NCBI GenBank assembly: GCA_002342805.1
Contig: DDQW01000054.1
Coordinates: forward strand, 1 to 51,516
Reading direction: 5' to 3'
Source of the DNA: Clostridiales bacterium UBA2432
GTDB taxonomy: Bacteria > Bacillota > Clostridia > Lachnospirales > Vallitaleaceae
Length of the DNA stretch: 51,516 nt
The translations under genes were made by a program, and so were the position numbers. The notes beneath the pieces are model-generated. The model had not been told where the DNA came from. It saw nothing but the letters and a program-made list of their open reading frames with translations, and made no database searches. Below, piece by piece: positions 35,914-44,098 of this stretch; the first letter of the stretch is position 1, and each line of letters begins with the position of its first letter.

Positions 35914-35937
35914 GACAGAAAGGAATTTGTAATCGTT

Positions 35938-36762
35938 TTATAATACTTTAGATAGAAACTCTTTTGCTCGAGGATGTGACGGATTTGTGAAAAATTGGTC
36001 AGGTGGGCTTTGTTCCTTAATCTGTCCTTCATCCATAAACAGTATCTTGGTTGCGACTTCTCTTGCAAAACCCATTTCATGCGTTACAATAACTAATGTC
36101 ATTCCACTATCCGCAAGTTTTTTAATCAACTCTAAAACTTCTCCAACCATTTCAGGGTCTAATGCTGATGTCGGTTCATCAAATAGAATGACTTTAGGAT
36201 TCATTGCAAGTGCTCGAACAATCGCTATCCTCTGTTTTTGCCCTCCTGAAAGTGTTGATGGGTATACTTGTGCTTTATCCTCTAGGCCAATTGTCTTCAA
36301 AAGGTTAATAGCATGATCGCGAATTTCTTTTTTGATGGCCATTTTGCTTTTTGATATATCCTGCAATGCTTCTTTATCTTTACGAAATACATTTTTTACA
36401 CGTATCAGCATATTTTTAATTTTTTTACTACGTAAATCGTGATTTGCTACATATAATGGAGCTAACATAATATTATCAAGGACCGTTTTATTATTGAACA
36501 AGTTAAACTGTTGGAAGACCATGCCCATATGTCTGCGATGAATATTGATATCGACTTTCATATCTGCAATATCAACACCTTCAAAGATAATCGATCCGGC
36601 CGTCGGATCTTCCATACAATTTAAACAACGAAGAAAGGTACTTTTCCCACTGCCTGAAGGTCCAACAATCGCTATTTTTTCGCCTTCTTCAATCGTAAGA
36701 TTGATATCCTTTAAAACTTCTAAACTTCCATAATTTTTTTTAAGATTAATTACGTCGATCAC
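35938..36762 (-). CDS. Polar amino-acid ABC transporter ATPase with a helical insertion
   Basis: 274 residues; the usual length is about 240. Walker A GPSGSGKST (34-42), Q-loop FQQFNLFNN, signature LSGGQKQRIAIVRAL, Walker B ILFDEPTSALDPE. Between LAPLYV and HAINLLKTIGL there are about 30 extra Lys-rich residues (about 107-145) in the helical subdomain. GTG start at 36762 follows AAAGGAG and overlaps the permease gene by 17 bases. Powers the permease and binding protein upstream. Confidence 0.93.
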   Translation of the reverse strand: MIDVINLKKNYGSLEVLKDINLTIEEGEKIAIVGPSGSGKSTFLRCLNCMEDPTAGSIIFEGVDIADMKVDINIHRRHMGMVFQQFNLFNNKTVLDNIMLAPLYVANHDLRSKKIKNMLIRVKNVFRKDKEALQDISKSKMAIKKEIRDHAINLLKTIGLEDKAQVYPSTLSGGQKQRIAIVRALAMNPKVILFDEPTSALDPEMVGEVLELIKKLADSGMTLVIVTHEMGFAREVATKILFMDEGQIKEQSPPDQFFTNPSHPRAKEFLSKVL

Positions 36763-37456
36763 TTTTTCTCAGGCTCCTTTCCATAACTTTAATTAGAAAC
36801 GCTATAATCATGACGAGAGTAATATATATTAAGGCCATGACTAAGTAAGGAACCATGAACTCATAACTGTTTGTTCCAATGTAATTAAATGCAACATATA
36901 AATCGGCCGCACCAACAAAACTTACAACTGATGTCTCTTTAATCAAGGCAATGAATTCATTACCTAATGTCGGCAATATATTCTTAATTGCTTGAGGCAC
37001 AACAATGGTAACCAATGTGACACTATAGCTCAAGCCAACTGCGCGACCGGCTTCCATTTGACCGGAGTCAACAGACATGATTCCACCACGCATGATTTCA
37101 GATATATATGCGCCACTGTTAAACCCAAATACCAAGACGCATACATTAAGTGAAGGAATATTTAACCCAAGAAGAGGCAATAGGACGTAATAAGCCACAA
37201 GAAGTTGAACAACAATAGGTGTTCCTCGAAACATGGCTACGTAAAACTTTCCGAGCCTTTGAAAAAAGCGCGTCATACGGCTATATCCCGGGAACACTTC
37301 AACACTGGCAATAATCGTCCCTATAATGGTACCCAAAAGAAGACCTACCACCGCAATATATACGGTGTTTTGTAGACCTTCTAATACTTTTATGTAACCA
37401 TTATTGTAGTAAAATATTTCCCAAAATCGTTCAACTCTGCTACTAAAATTTCCCAT
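36746..37456 (-). CDS. Polar amino-acid ABC transporter permease
   Basis: 236 residues of the HisM/GlnP type, about five membrane helices, with FRGTPIVVQLL, the docking loop EAGRAVGLSYSVTLVTIVVPQAIKNILP (as a family pattern) and NEFIALIKETSVVS. ATG at 37456 follows AAGGG; a TTG two codons before has no site. It starts 9 bases after the binding-protein stop. Confidence 0.92.
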   Translation of the reverse strand: MGNFSSRVERFWEIFYYNNGYIKVLEGLQNTVYIAVVGLLLGTIIGTIIASVEVFPGYSRMTRFFQRLGKFYVAMFRGTPIVVQLLVAYYVLLPLLGLNIPSLNVCVLVFGFNSGAYISEIMRGGIMSVDSGQMEAGRAVGLSYSVTLVTIVVPQAIKNILPTLGNEFIALIKETSVVSFVGAADLYVAFNYIGTNSYEFMVPYLVMALIYITLVMIIAFLIKVMERSLRKSDRRN

Positions 37457-37465
37457 AATCAACCC

Positions 37466-38314
37466 TTAATTTAACTCATTAATAGATTCTACAATATATC
37501 CTGCCGGTGCTTCATCAATAATAACATACTGAATATTTCCGTTGATCATATCTTGGACAGCTAAGGTTCCTGACTTATATGTTACCACATCAACATCATA
37601 ACCATCAAAGCCCCAGTCAGCATCACCTTCAACATAGAATTGTCCTGTCGTTCCTTGTTGAACGCCAATCTTTGTATCGGATGAAAAACTATTTAATATT
37701 GCTGCAACATCATCTGCTGTTGTTGTTTCATCAAATGTATCATCATCTTCCATCGAAATCAATGTTTGTGCTGCGTTATAATATGGAACTGTGAAATTCA
37801 CATATTCTTTTCGTTCTTCATTAATTGTAAGACCTGCCATTGCAATATCTGCTTTCCCTTCACCTACGGATAAACACACCGCATCAAAATCCATATTGCT
37901 GATGACAAGTTCTTTACCTAAATGTTCTGCAAGAAGAGCTGCAATCTCCATATCTATACCATAATAACTATCACCTTTTGTGTATTCAAAAGGCTCAAAT
38001 CCGGCATTCGTCGCAACAATCAATTGCTCCTTATTTGAATCTAGCGGTGCTGACTCTACCGCCACCGGTTCACCATCTCCAAAATAGTTATTATAAATTG
38101 CATCATAGGTTCCGTCACTTTGAATTTGCTCAATAAATGCATTCACTTCATCATACAAATCCGGTTGGCTCTTATCAACCCCAAAGGCATATTCTTCCTG
38201 TGTAAGAGGAATTTGAATCACTTTTACTCTGCTGTTTTTTGCTTCTCCACTACAAGCTGCCATTGCCATCACGGCAATCGTTAATACGCTTATCAACACG
38301 ATTATTTTTTTCAT
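37466..38314 (-). CDS. Polar amino-acid-binding lipoprotein with circularly permuted order
   Basis: 282 residues: lipobox MAAC (Cys21), then residues 30-80 that look like the normal C-terminal end of this family (PLTQEEYAFGVDKSQPDLY, then SDGTYDAIYNNYFGDG), a linker (81-96), and then the normal N-terminal start (LIVATNAGFEPFEYTKGD). The ligand-site stretches AMAGLTINEERKEYVNF (with Arg168) and GVQQGTTGQFYVE follow, and the protein stops at VIIDEAPAGYIVESINELN, where usual members continue into the helices found here at the front. All fold elements are present once, so it should still bind an amino acid for the downstream permease and ATPase. Confidence 0.9.
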   Translation of the reverse strand: MKKIIVLISVLTIAVMAMAACSGEAKNSRVKVIQIPLTQEEYAFGVDKSQPDLYDEVNAFIEQIQSDGTYDAIYNNYFGDGEPVAVESAPLDSNKEQLIVATNAGFEPFEYTKGDSYYGIDMEIAALLAEHLGKELVISNMDFDAVCLSVGEGKADIAMAGLTINEERKEYVNFTVPYYNAAQTLISMEDDDTFDETTTADDVAAILNSFSSDTKIGVQQGTTGQFYVEGDADWGFDGYDVDVVTYKSGTLAVQDMINGNIQYVIIDEAPAGYIVESINELN

Positions 38315-38374
38315 CTTTTTTTCTCCTTATATCATTAATCTATGCATAAATATATGTTTTATTGCATAAACTAA

Positions 38375-38403
38375 ATAATATAATAAATTAAGCCCTTTGT
38401 CAA
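38375..38403 (-). promoter_or_regulatory. Promoter of the amino-acid ABC operon
   Basis: On the minus strand, consensus TTGACA (38398-38403), 17 bases, then TATTAT (38375-38380). The leader carries an imperfect dyad, TATGCATAAA (38341-38350) against TTTATTGCATA (38358-38368) in plus-strand reading, with some likeness to an ArgR box. Confidence 0.75.
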
Positions 38404-38411
38404 TCGTACTT

Positions 38412-38810
38412 TCAGCGCTTATCTAAAAACATAATGACAAGATATGAAAGCGTTGTGGTTAAGCCGCCTAAAACCGTTCCCCAGATTAAATCAATAATTG
38501 TAATGGTAATTGGCCAATCCTTTAGTGTGGCTAAATTGGTCAAATCGTATGTTGCGTATGTAATAAATCCAAAAAAAGCTCCGTAGAATAAAGCATAGGC
38601 AACTGCACCTTTATCCATTGCCGGATATAAGGCAAAAAACATAAGTCCTATGATAAATATGACATAAAATATAACTGCAGCAATCCAATTCGGTGGCGTT
38701 CGCATAATATAGCCTAAATGTTTACTATACAAATTCTTCGCAACGACACCTAACCAAATTAAATCAATACCCATAAAAACAATAAATGTGATTATGAAAT
38801 TTCGAACCAT
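38412..38810 (-). CDS. DUF2177 family membrane protein
   Basis: 132 residues, four predicted membrane helices, with the family stretches FMGIDLIWLGVVAKNLY, YGAFFGFITYATYDLTNLATLKDWP and IDLIWGTVLGG. Function unknown. ATG at 38810 is chosen because AAGGAGG stands 6 bases upstream; an ATG two codons earlier is too close. It is monocistronic with its own promoter. Confidence 0.9.
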   Translation of the reverse strand: MVRNFIITFIVFMGIDLIWLGVVAKNLYSKHLGYIMRTPPNWIAAVIFYVIFIIGLMFFALYPAMDKGAVAYALFYGAFFGFITYATYDLTNLATLKDWPITITIIDLIWGTVLGGLTTTLSYLVIMFLDKR

Positions 38811-38853
38811 ATGCATCCTCCTTCGTCATCCTGCCTGTAAATATTCTATGATT

Positions 38854-38882
38854 ATTGTACCTCTTTTGCTCAGGATTAACAA
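38854..38882 (-). promoter_or_regulatory. Promoter of the DUF2177 gene
   Basis: On the minus strand, TTGTTA (38877-38882), 17 bases, then TACAAT (38854-38859). The -35 touches the region just after the GH13 stop codon. Confidence 0.6.
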
Positions 38883-38888
38883 CATCTT

Positions 38889-40565
38889 CTAATATTTTAT
38901 CACAAACGCTTCATATGGTTGAAGTTCCATTTCCGATTCTAAGACCTTTCGTTGATTGTTGGTAATGATGACATCATATTGCTCCAATTGCATAGGCATC
39001 TTATATTTAATTACTTCATCCGAAAAATTACACAATACCAGAAGATGTTCATTTTCTAAACACCGTCGATACACAAATAATTGCTCATGTCTTTCTTCTA
39101 GAAGTTCATAATCCCCATAAACAATGATCGAATGTTTTTTTCTCAGTTGGATTATTTTCTTATAATAGTGATAAACAGAATTCGGATTATTGACTTCCAC
39201 TTCTGCATTAACCTCGTCTTTATTTGGATTAACCGGCAGCCATGGTTTTCCCGTTGTAAATCCACCTTGTTTATTATTACTCCACTGCATGGGTGTTCGT
39301 GCATTATCTCTACTTTTGAATCGTAGACAAGACATCATTTGATCATGTTCTAGCCTTTGATTACCGACGATTTCTTTATACGCATTGATGCTTTCAATAT
39401 CTTTGAACTGATCTATTTGAGAGAATGGATAATTCGTCATTCCTAGTTCTTCACCTTGATAAATATAGGGAGTTCCTTTCATAAAATGCAAACAAGTCGC
39501 TAACATCTTTGCAGAAATCTCCCGATATTGCGGACGGTCATCACCGAATCGAGACACAGCTCTTGGTTGATCATGATTATTCCAATACAAGCTATTCCAC
39601 GCGTGACCTTCAAGCTCCGTCTGCCACTTTGACATAATTCGCTTTAATTCTACTAGGGGAATTTTTTTATCTGTCCATTTTCCAATCTCCCCGCCAAACT
39701 CCACATGCTCAAATTGGAAAATCATATTCAACTCATTTGTTTCCTCGCCCGCGTATTTTTTTGCTTCTTCTGTAGTAACATTAGGAGTTTCACCTACTGT
39801 CATTAAATCATAGTGGGATAAAACTTCATCGTGCATTTCCCGCAAAAATTCATGAACCTTAGGACCATTCATAACATAGGGTGAAAAATCTCCGAATAAT
39901 CCATTAATATTTTTTCCATCCGGAAGCTCTTCATCTTTAGAAATCATATTGATAACATCCATTCTAAAGCCATCAATCCCTTTATCACACCACCATCGCA
40001 TCATATCATAAACCGCATGACGTACACGAGAATTTTCCCAATTCAAATCCGGCTGTTTTTTTGAAAACAAATGCAAGTAGAACATTTCTCTTGTTTCATC
40101 ATATTGCCACGCAGATCCGCTAAAACACGATTCCCAATTATTGGGTTCTAGTCCGCTTTTTTTTCCTTCTCTCCAAATATAGTAATCGCGATAAGGATTA
40201 TCTGTGTTCTGACGACTTTTGACAAACCATTCATGTTCATCGGATGTATGGTTAACAACTAGATCCATCATTATTTTTAAGCCTTTTTGATGGGCCTGTT
40301 CTAAAAGCATATCAAAATCATCCATGGTTCCGAATTCTTTCATAATACGTTGATAGTCCCGTATATCATAACCGTTATCATCATTAGGTGAATCATATAT
40401 CGGAGACAACCAGATTACATCGACACCTAAATCAGCCAAATAATCTAAACTATGAATAATTCCTTGCAAATCTCCGATCCCATCACCGTTACTATCCATA
40501 AAGCTTCTAGGATATATCTGGTAAACCACCGCTTCTTTCCACCATGTTTCTTTATTCTTTCTCAT
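38889..40565 (-). CDS. GH13 oligo-1,6-glucosidase / alpha-glucosidase
   Basis: 558 residues, normal for the GH13_31 group. Catalytic nucleophile Asp203 (GFRMDVINM), acid/base Glu259 (TVGETP) and transition-state Asp331 (NNHDQPR) are present. Val204 after the nucleophile is the residue that in characterised enzymes goes with alpha-1,6 (isomaltose-type) rather than alpha-1,4 preference. No signal peptide: it hydrolyses imported isomalto-oligosaccharides in the cytosol. Last gene of the binding protein-permease-permease-GH13 operon, 18 bases after the second permease. Confidence 0.93.
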   Translation of the reverse strand: MRKNKETWWKEAVVYQIYPRSFMDSNGDGIGDLQGIIHSLDYLADLGVDVIWLSPIYDSPNDDNGYDIRDYQRIMKEFGTMDDFDMLLEQAHQKGLKIMMDLVVNHTSDEHEWFVKSRQNTDNPYRDYYIWREGKKSGLEPNNWESCFSGSAWQYDETREMFYLHLFSKKQPDLNWENSRVRHAVYDMMRWWCDKGIDGFRMDVINMISKDEELPDGKNINGLFGDFSPYVMNGPKVHEFLREMHDEVLSHYDLMTVGETPNVTTEEAKKYAGEETNELNMIFQFEHVEFGGEIGKWTDKKIPLVELKRIMSKWQTELEGHAWNSLYWNNHDQPRAVSRFGDDRPQYREISAKMLATCLHFMKGTPYIYQGEELGMTNYPFSQIDQFKDIESINAYKEIVGNQRLEHDQMMSCLRFKSRDNARTPMQWSNNKQGGFTTGKPWLPVNPNKDEVNAEVEVNNPNSVYHYYKKIIQLRKKHSIIVYGDYELLEERHEQLFVYRRCLENEHLLVLCNFSDEVIKYKMPMQLEQYDVIITNNQRKVLESEMELQPYEAFVIKY

Positions 40566-40583
40566 CCTGATATCTCCTATCTC

Positions 40584-41441
40584 TTATTTTATAGCACCTT
40601 CTACCATACCTTGAATAATTTGTTTTTGTGCAAACAAGAAGAGTATAATAATTGGAATCATTGCCAAAAAAGCTGCTGTCAATATTAAGTCCCATTGTTT
40701 TACATAAGATCCCACAAAGCTCGTTACCGCAACCGGTAATGTCTTTATCTTGCCGTTTAACCCTAACATAAGTGACGGAAGTAAAAAGTCATTCCAAATC
40801 CATATGCCATTTAAAATAAGTACAGTCATCTGAATCGGTTTAAGAAGTGGCATAATTACATGAAAAAAAGTTTGTTCTGGTTTGCACCCATCGATTAAGG
40901 CCGCCTCTTCAAGTGAATATGGAATACTTTTTATAAATCCATGTAAAATAAATACAGACATGGATCCTCCAAAGCCTAAATATGCAAAAACGATGCCCTT
41001 ATAACTTTGTAGCATACTAATCCCTGTAAACTCAGAGATTTCTCTAAAGGTCGACAATAGCGGTAGCATAACTACCTGAAAAGGTATTATCATTGCTGCG
41101 ACTAAAACCAAGAAAATAATTTCTGACCATCGTGTTTTATTTCGCACCAAAACCCATGCAGCCATACTTGAAAAGAGCGTAATAGCAGTCAGAGAAACTA
41201 AAGTTATAATAACCGAACTGATAAATGAGTTCCAATAGCTAAAATTTTGATTATTAATAACATTGCTCATATTTGTCACTATTTGGGCCCACTGCGTTGG
41301 GAGACTAATCGGGCTAATAACAATCTCACTGCTTTTCTTGGCTGAATTAATAACAACAAGAACAAAGGGAAACAAAAATATTAACATAAGAACAATTGTA
41401 AAGGCTTCCATTACATTTCGTTTTATTTTTTGAGATTGCAT
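40584..41441 (-). CDS. Carbohydrate ABC transporter permease (MalG/AraQ type)
   Basis: 285 residues, six membrane helices, EAA loop SLEEAALIDGCKPEQTFFHVIMP. The start overlaps the stop of the other permease (TAATG). Partner of the permease and binding protein upstream for import of an alpha-glucoside, inferred from the GH13 gene. Confidence 0.92.
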   Translation of the reverse strand: MQSQKIKRNVMEAFTIVLMLIFLFPFVLVVINSAKKSSEIVISPISLPTQWAQIVTNMSNVINNQNFSYWNSFISSVIITLVSLTAITLFSSMAAWVLVRNKTRWSEIIFLVLVAAMIIPFQVVMLPLLSTFREISEFTGISMLQSYKGIVFAYLGFGGSMSVFILHGFIKSIPYSLEEAALIDGCKPEQTFFHVIMPLLKPIQMTVLILNGIWIWNDFLLPSLMLGLNGKIKTLPVAVTSFVGSYVKQWDLILTAAFLAMIPIIILFLFAQKQIIQGMVEGAIK

Positions 41442-42481
41442 TACATTTCCACCTCTTTCTTTTTGCTAATGACAACTTGAGTCAATGAGACAATTGCAAG
41501 AAGTACAAAAAACACAACTGCTTTTGTTTGCCCAAGTGCATATTCATTTTTTGAAATCGCTGTTTTATAAATATTTAGAGCTAAAAATTCTGTTGAAAGT
41601 ATAGAAAATCCATTGAGAATTCGACTCGGTCCTCCATTTGTAATTGCCAAATTTAAGTCAAATTGCTTAAATGAGTTTACCAATGTTAAGAATATTGAAA
41701 CCGTAAAGGTGTTTGCAATCATAGGGATTTTAATTCGAAACAAAGTTACAAGGCTATTAGCACCATCAACACTAGATGCTTCAAGTACATCTCTAGGAAC
41801 ACCTTGCAATCCAGTTACATAGATCATCATAATATACCCTGCGTATTGCCAACTACTTACGAGTATAATCGCTAAAATAGCCAAGTTTGGATTGGTCAAC
41901 ATGGACATACTACCTTCAATTAGGCTTGTAAACACTTTATTAAAAATGAACTGCCATACATATCCTAGCACTATACCACCGATAAGATTAGGAACAAAAA
42001 AAGCTGCACGGTAAAAATTTCTCCCTTTTATTTTCGATGTACACAGTAGCGCTAACGATAAAGCCACAAAATTAACTAGCAATATATTAATCGTGGCAAA
42101 AATAATCGTAATAATTAATGAGTACACATAATCTTGAGACGTAAACATTGTAATATAATTTTGCAAACCAATAAACTGTTCAAATTTTATGCCATTCCAA
42201 TCGGTAAACGAATAAAACACACCAAAAACAAAGGGAATAATCACAGTAAATGTAAATGCAAAGAGAAGGGGAAAAAGAAACAACATATTTATAATTTGTT
42301 TGTGTTTTTTTGTCGGTAGAAAATACAATCCAACAATAATTAATAACAATCCGAATATGAGTACATATCCTCGATAAAGATTTTCACTTCCGCTAAAATT
42401 CAAAATCATAGCAAGAATGATGCCAAATACTCCGATGGCAATCATTCCAATCGAACTTATTTTTTTAAATTTTTTATCCAT
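41441..42481 (-). CDS. Carbohydrate ABC transporter permease (MalF type)
   Basis: 346 residues: two extra N-terminal membrane helices (about 10-30 and 40-60), then the six-helix permease core with EAA-type loop LEASSVDGANSLVTLFRIKIPM. ATG at 42481 follows AAAGGAAG; the frame is open 19 codons further upstream but without a ribosome site. Confidence 0.9.
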   Translation of the reverse strand: MDKKFKKISSIGMIAIGVFGIILAMILNFSGSENLYRGYVLIFGLLLIIVGLYFLPTKKHKQIINMLFLFPLLFAFTFTVIIPFVFGVFYSFTDWNGIKFEQFIGLQNYITMFTSQDYVYSLIITIIFATINILLVNFVALSLALLCTSKIKGRNFYRAAFFVPNLIGGIVLGYVWQFIFNKVFTSLIEGSMSMLTNPNLAILAIILVSSWQYAGYIMMIYVTGLQGVPRDVLEASSVDGANSLVTLFRIKIPMIANTFTVSIFLTLVNSFKQFDLNLAITNGGPSRILNGFSILSTEFLALNIYKTAISKNEYALGQTKAVVFFVLLAIVSLTQVVISKKKEVEM

Positions 42482-42514
42482 GAATAACTTCCTTTCATCA
42501 CTATATAAAGGAAA

Positions 42515-42551
42515 ATCTCCTAAATACTGAATATTCAATATCGTCGGAGAT
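42515..42551 (-). other. Weak hairpin between binding-protein and permease genes
   Basis: ATCTCC (42515-42520) pairs with GGAGAT (42546-42551), with a smaller inner dyad GAATATTC. No T-run. It occupies the same position as the hairpin in the other sugar operon and may protect the binding-protein message. Confidence 0.35.
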
Positions 42552-42570
42552 GTTCCTCAATGAAGTCTAT

Positions 42571-43899
42571 TTATTTCAATGTTCCGATTGCACTTTCCAT
42601 TAACTCTACAAAGCCTTCGACATCTACGTCGCCACGGGCATACGCTTCAAAAACAGGTCCTAAATCATTCATTGCAAAACCTTCAGGCATCTTAGCCCAT
42701 TGCCATGAATATGTTTTGCCTTCTTGAACCCATCCCATTAAATCAACTGCTAATGGAGACACCGGTTCAATCGTCGTTGATTTAAACGGAGAAATCATAC
42801 CTGCATCAATAACAAGTGCTTGTGCCCCTTCATCTGTCGTCGCTAAACTTTCAAGAAAATCTTTTGCTTCTTGAGCATTCTCTCCGCCGTTATAGACCGC
42901 CCACCATGATGGCGCATCCGCTAAGATTCCGTCCGTATCTTCTTCCATAAATGCTAATGGAGAAATTCCCATTGCAAACTCGACACCATAGTCAGGAAGA
43001 GAAGGATCAATCCAGTTTCCTTGATGTACAAACGCTGTTTTTCCTTGAGCCCACAATGCGAGTTGATCATCATATGTTCCGCTTAACAAGGTGTTTCTAT
43101 CTGAATGGTCAAATAATAATTGCACAAACTCACCATATTGAGTCATACGCTCTTTGTCAATCTCACCATTTTTTAACATATCGATATATTTTGTATCACC
43201 CTGTTCCAAACCAGTTGAAAGGTATGTTCCAAAGTTATGATTTCCTGTTGACCAATACATTTGTCCCGCTTCAGCCGCCATGGATACCACAGATGTTAAT
43301 CCTAATTCGTCTTTCATTGCTTCAATTTTCTGAAAGGCATCTCTATATGCATTAATATTGGTTAATCCTTCAGGATCAACCCCGGCAGCATCTAAAATAT
43401 CTTTATTATATGTGAGCCCATATCCTTCAACTGCATATGGAAATCCGACAACTTTTCCATCGGGAGAAGTATATGCAACTGCTGTATCTGATGCCCATAC
43501 TTCATCGCTTAAGTCTTCCATGTGTTCTTCCCATGTCAAAAATTCGCCTTCGCCTCCGAATACAAAGATGTCAGGCATGTTGCCTGCCGCAAAGTAACCT
43601 TTGATTGTTGCACCGATATCTGCTCCACCACCGATTGATTCAATAATTACTTCAACACCGGTTTTTTCTTCATATGCCTTAGCATATTTTTGTAAAGCAC
43701 CATCAATCTCGATTTTACCATTTATGATTCGAATTGAAGCACTTTCACTCGAATCTGCTGCTTCTTCATTGGATGTTTCATTGGATACCCCTGAATCTGT
43801 TGATGAGTTTGCGTCATTTGTTTCTGTTTGACTACCTCCACACCCTACCAAAACAACAAGCATGGAAATCACTAATAACATTGAAATCGTTTTTTTCAT
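42571..43899 (-). CDS. Sugar ABC transporter substrate-binding lipoprotein (alpha-glucoside system)
   Basis: 442 residues: lipobox VLVGC (Cys20), a Ser/Asn/Glu-rich tether, then a family 1 solute-binding fold (EEKTGVEVIIESIGGGADIG, FAAGNMPDIFVFGG, VVGFPYAVEGYGLTYNKDIL, FVHQGNWIDPSL). Delivers sugar to the two permeases. Expression is probably controlled by the adjacent LacI-family protein through two 20-bp operators. GGGAGG precedes the ATG. Confidence 0.94.
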   Translation of the reverse strand: MKKTISMLLVISMLVVLVGCGGSQTETNDANSSTDSGVSNETSNEEAADSSESASIRIINGKIEIDGALQKYAKAYEEKTGVEVIIESIGGGADIGATIKGYFAAGNMPDIFVFGGEGEFLTWEEHMEDLSDEVWASDTAVAYTSPDGKVVGFPYAVEGYGLTYNKDILDAAGVDPEGLTNINAYRDAFQKIEAMKDELGLTSVVSMAAEAGQMYWSTGNHNFGTYLSTGLEQGDTKYIDMLKNGEIDKERMTQYGEFVQLLFDHSDRNTLLSGTYDDQLALWAQGKTAFVHQGNWIDPSLPDYGVEFAMGISPLAFMEEDTDGILADAPSWWAVYNGGENAQEAKDFLESLATTDEGAQALVIDAGMISPFKSTTIEPVSPLAVDLMGWVQEGKTYSWQWAKMPEGFAMNDLGPVFEAYARGDVDVEGFVELMESAIGTLK

Positions 43900-43933
43900 G
43901 GTAATTCCTCCCTAATTTCACTTACTTTTTCAT

Positions 43934-43953
43934 TAACTTTTGCGCATAAGTTA
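43934..43953. promoter_or_regulatory. LacI-type operator O1
   Basis: TAACTTTTGCGCATAAGTTA: arms match at 9 of 10 positions with the central CG typical of LacI-family sites. It lies about 8 to 28 bases downstream of the predicted transcription start, so a bound repressor would block elongation or promoter clearance. Confidence 0.7.
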
Positions 43954-43967
43954 TATCTACAACTCCG

Positions 43968-43996
43968 ATTCTATCATTTATTATTGCATTACGCAA
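43968..43996 (-). promoter_or_regulatory. Promoter of the alpha-glucoside ABC operon
   Basis: On the minus strand, TTGCGT (43991-43996), 17 bases, then TAGAAT (43968-43973). It is placed between operators O1 and O2. Confidence 0.55.
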
Positions 43997-44026
43997 GTAT
44001 TTTTTTGTTTATTCGCATCTTTTATG

Positions 44027-44046
44027 TAACTTTTTCGCAAAAGTTA
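44027..44046. promoter_or_regulatory. LacI-type operator O2
   Basis: TAACTTTTTCGCAAAAGTTA: arms match at 9 of 10 positions and share the TAACTTTT half-site and central CG with O1. Centre-to-centre distance to O1 is 93 bp, close to nine helical turns, which would allow looping across the promoter. Confidence 0.7.
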
Positions 44047-44098
44047 ATTCAGTAAAAAAAATAAAAGCTTACTTAAGCTTCTATTTTTTTTACTGAAT
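44047..44098. terminator. Terminator overlapping the lacI stop codon
   Basis: A 52-base near-perfect inverted repeat (ATTCAG...CTGAAT ends) contains the core AAGCTTA-AG-TAAGCTT followed on the minus strand by a T-rich run of about twelve bases. The upstream arm is made of the last lacI codons. A matching run exists on the other strand. Confidence 0.8.

Noticed and set aside
37457..37475. Binding protein merely truncated by a stop codon near its 3' end
   Set aside because: The missing C-terminal segment is present at the N-terminus of the same frame and no remnant lies between the stop and the permease start 9 bases later.
42951..43355. Plus-strand open frame of 134 codons antisense to a binding-protein gene
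   Set aside because: His- and Leu-rich chance translation, no motif and no ribosome site.
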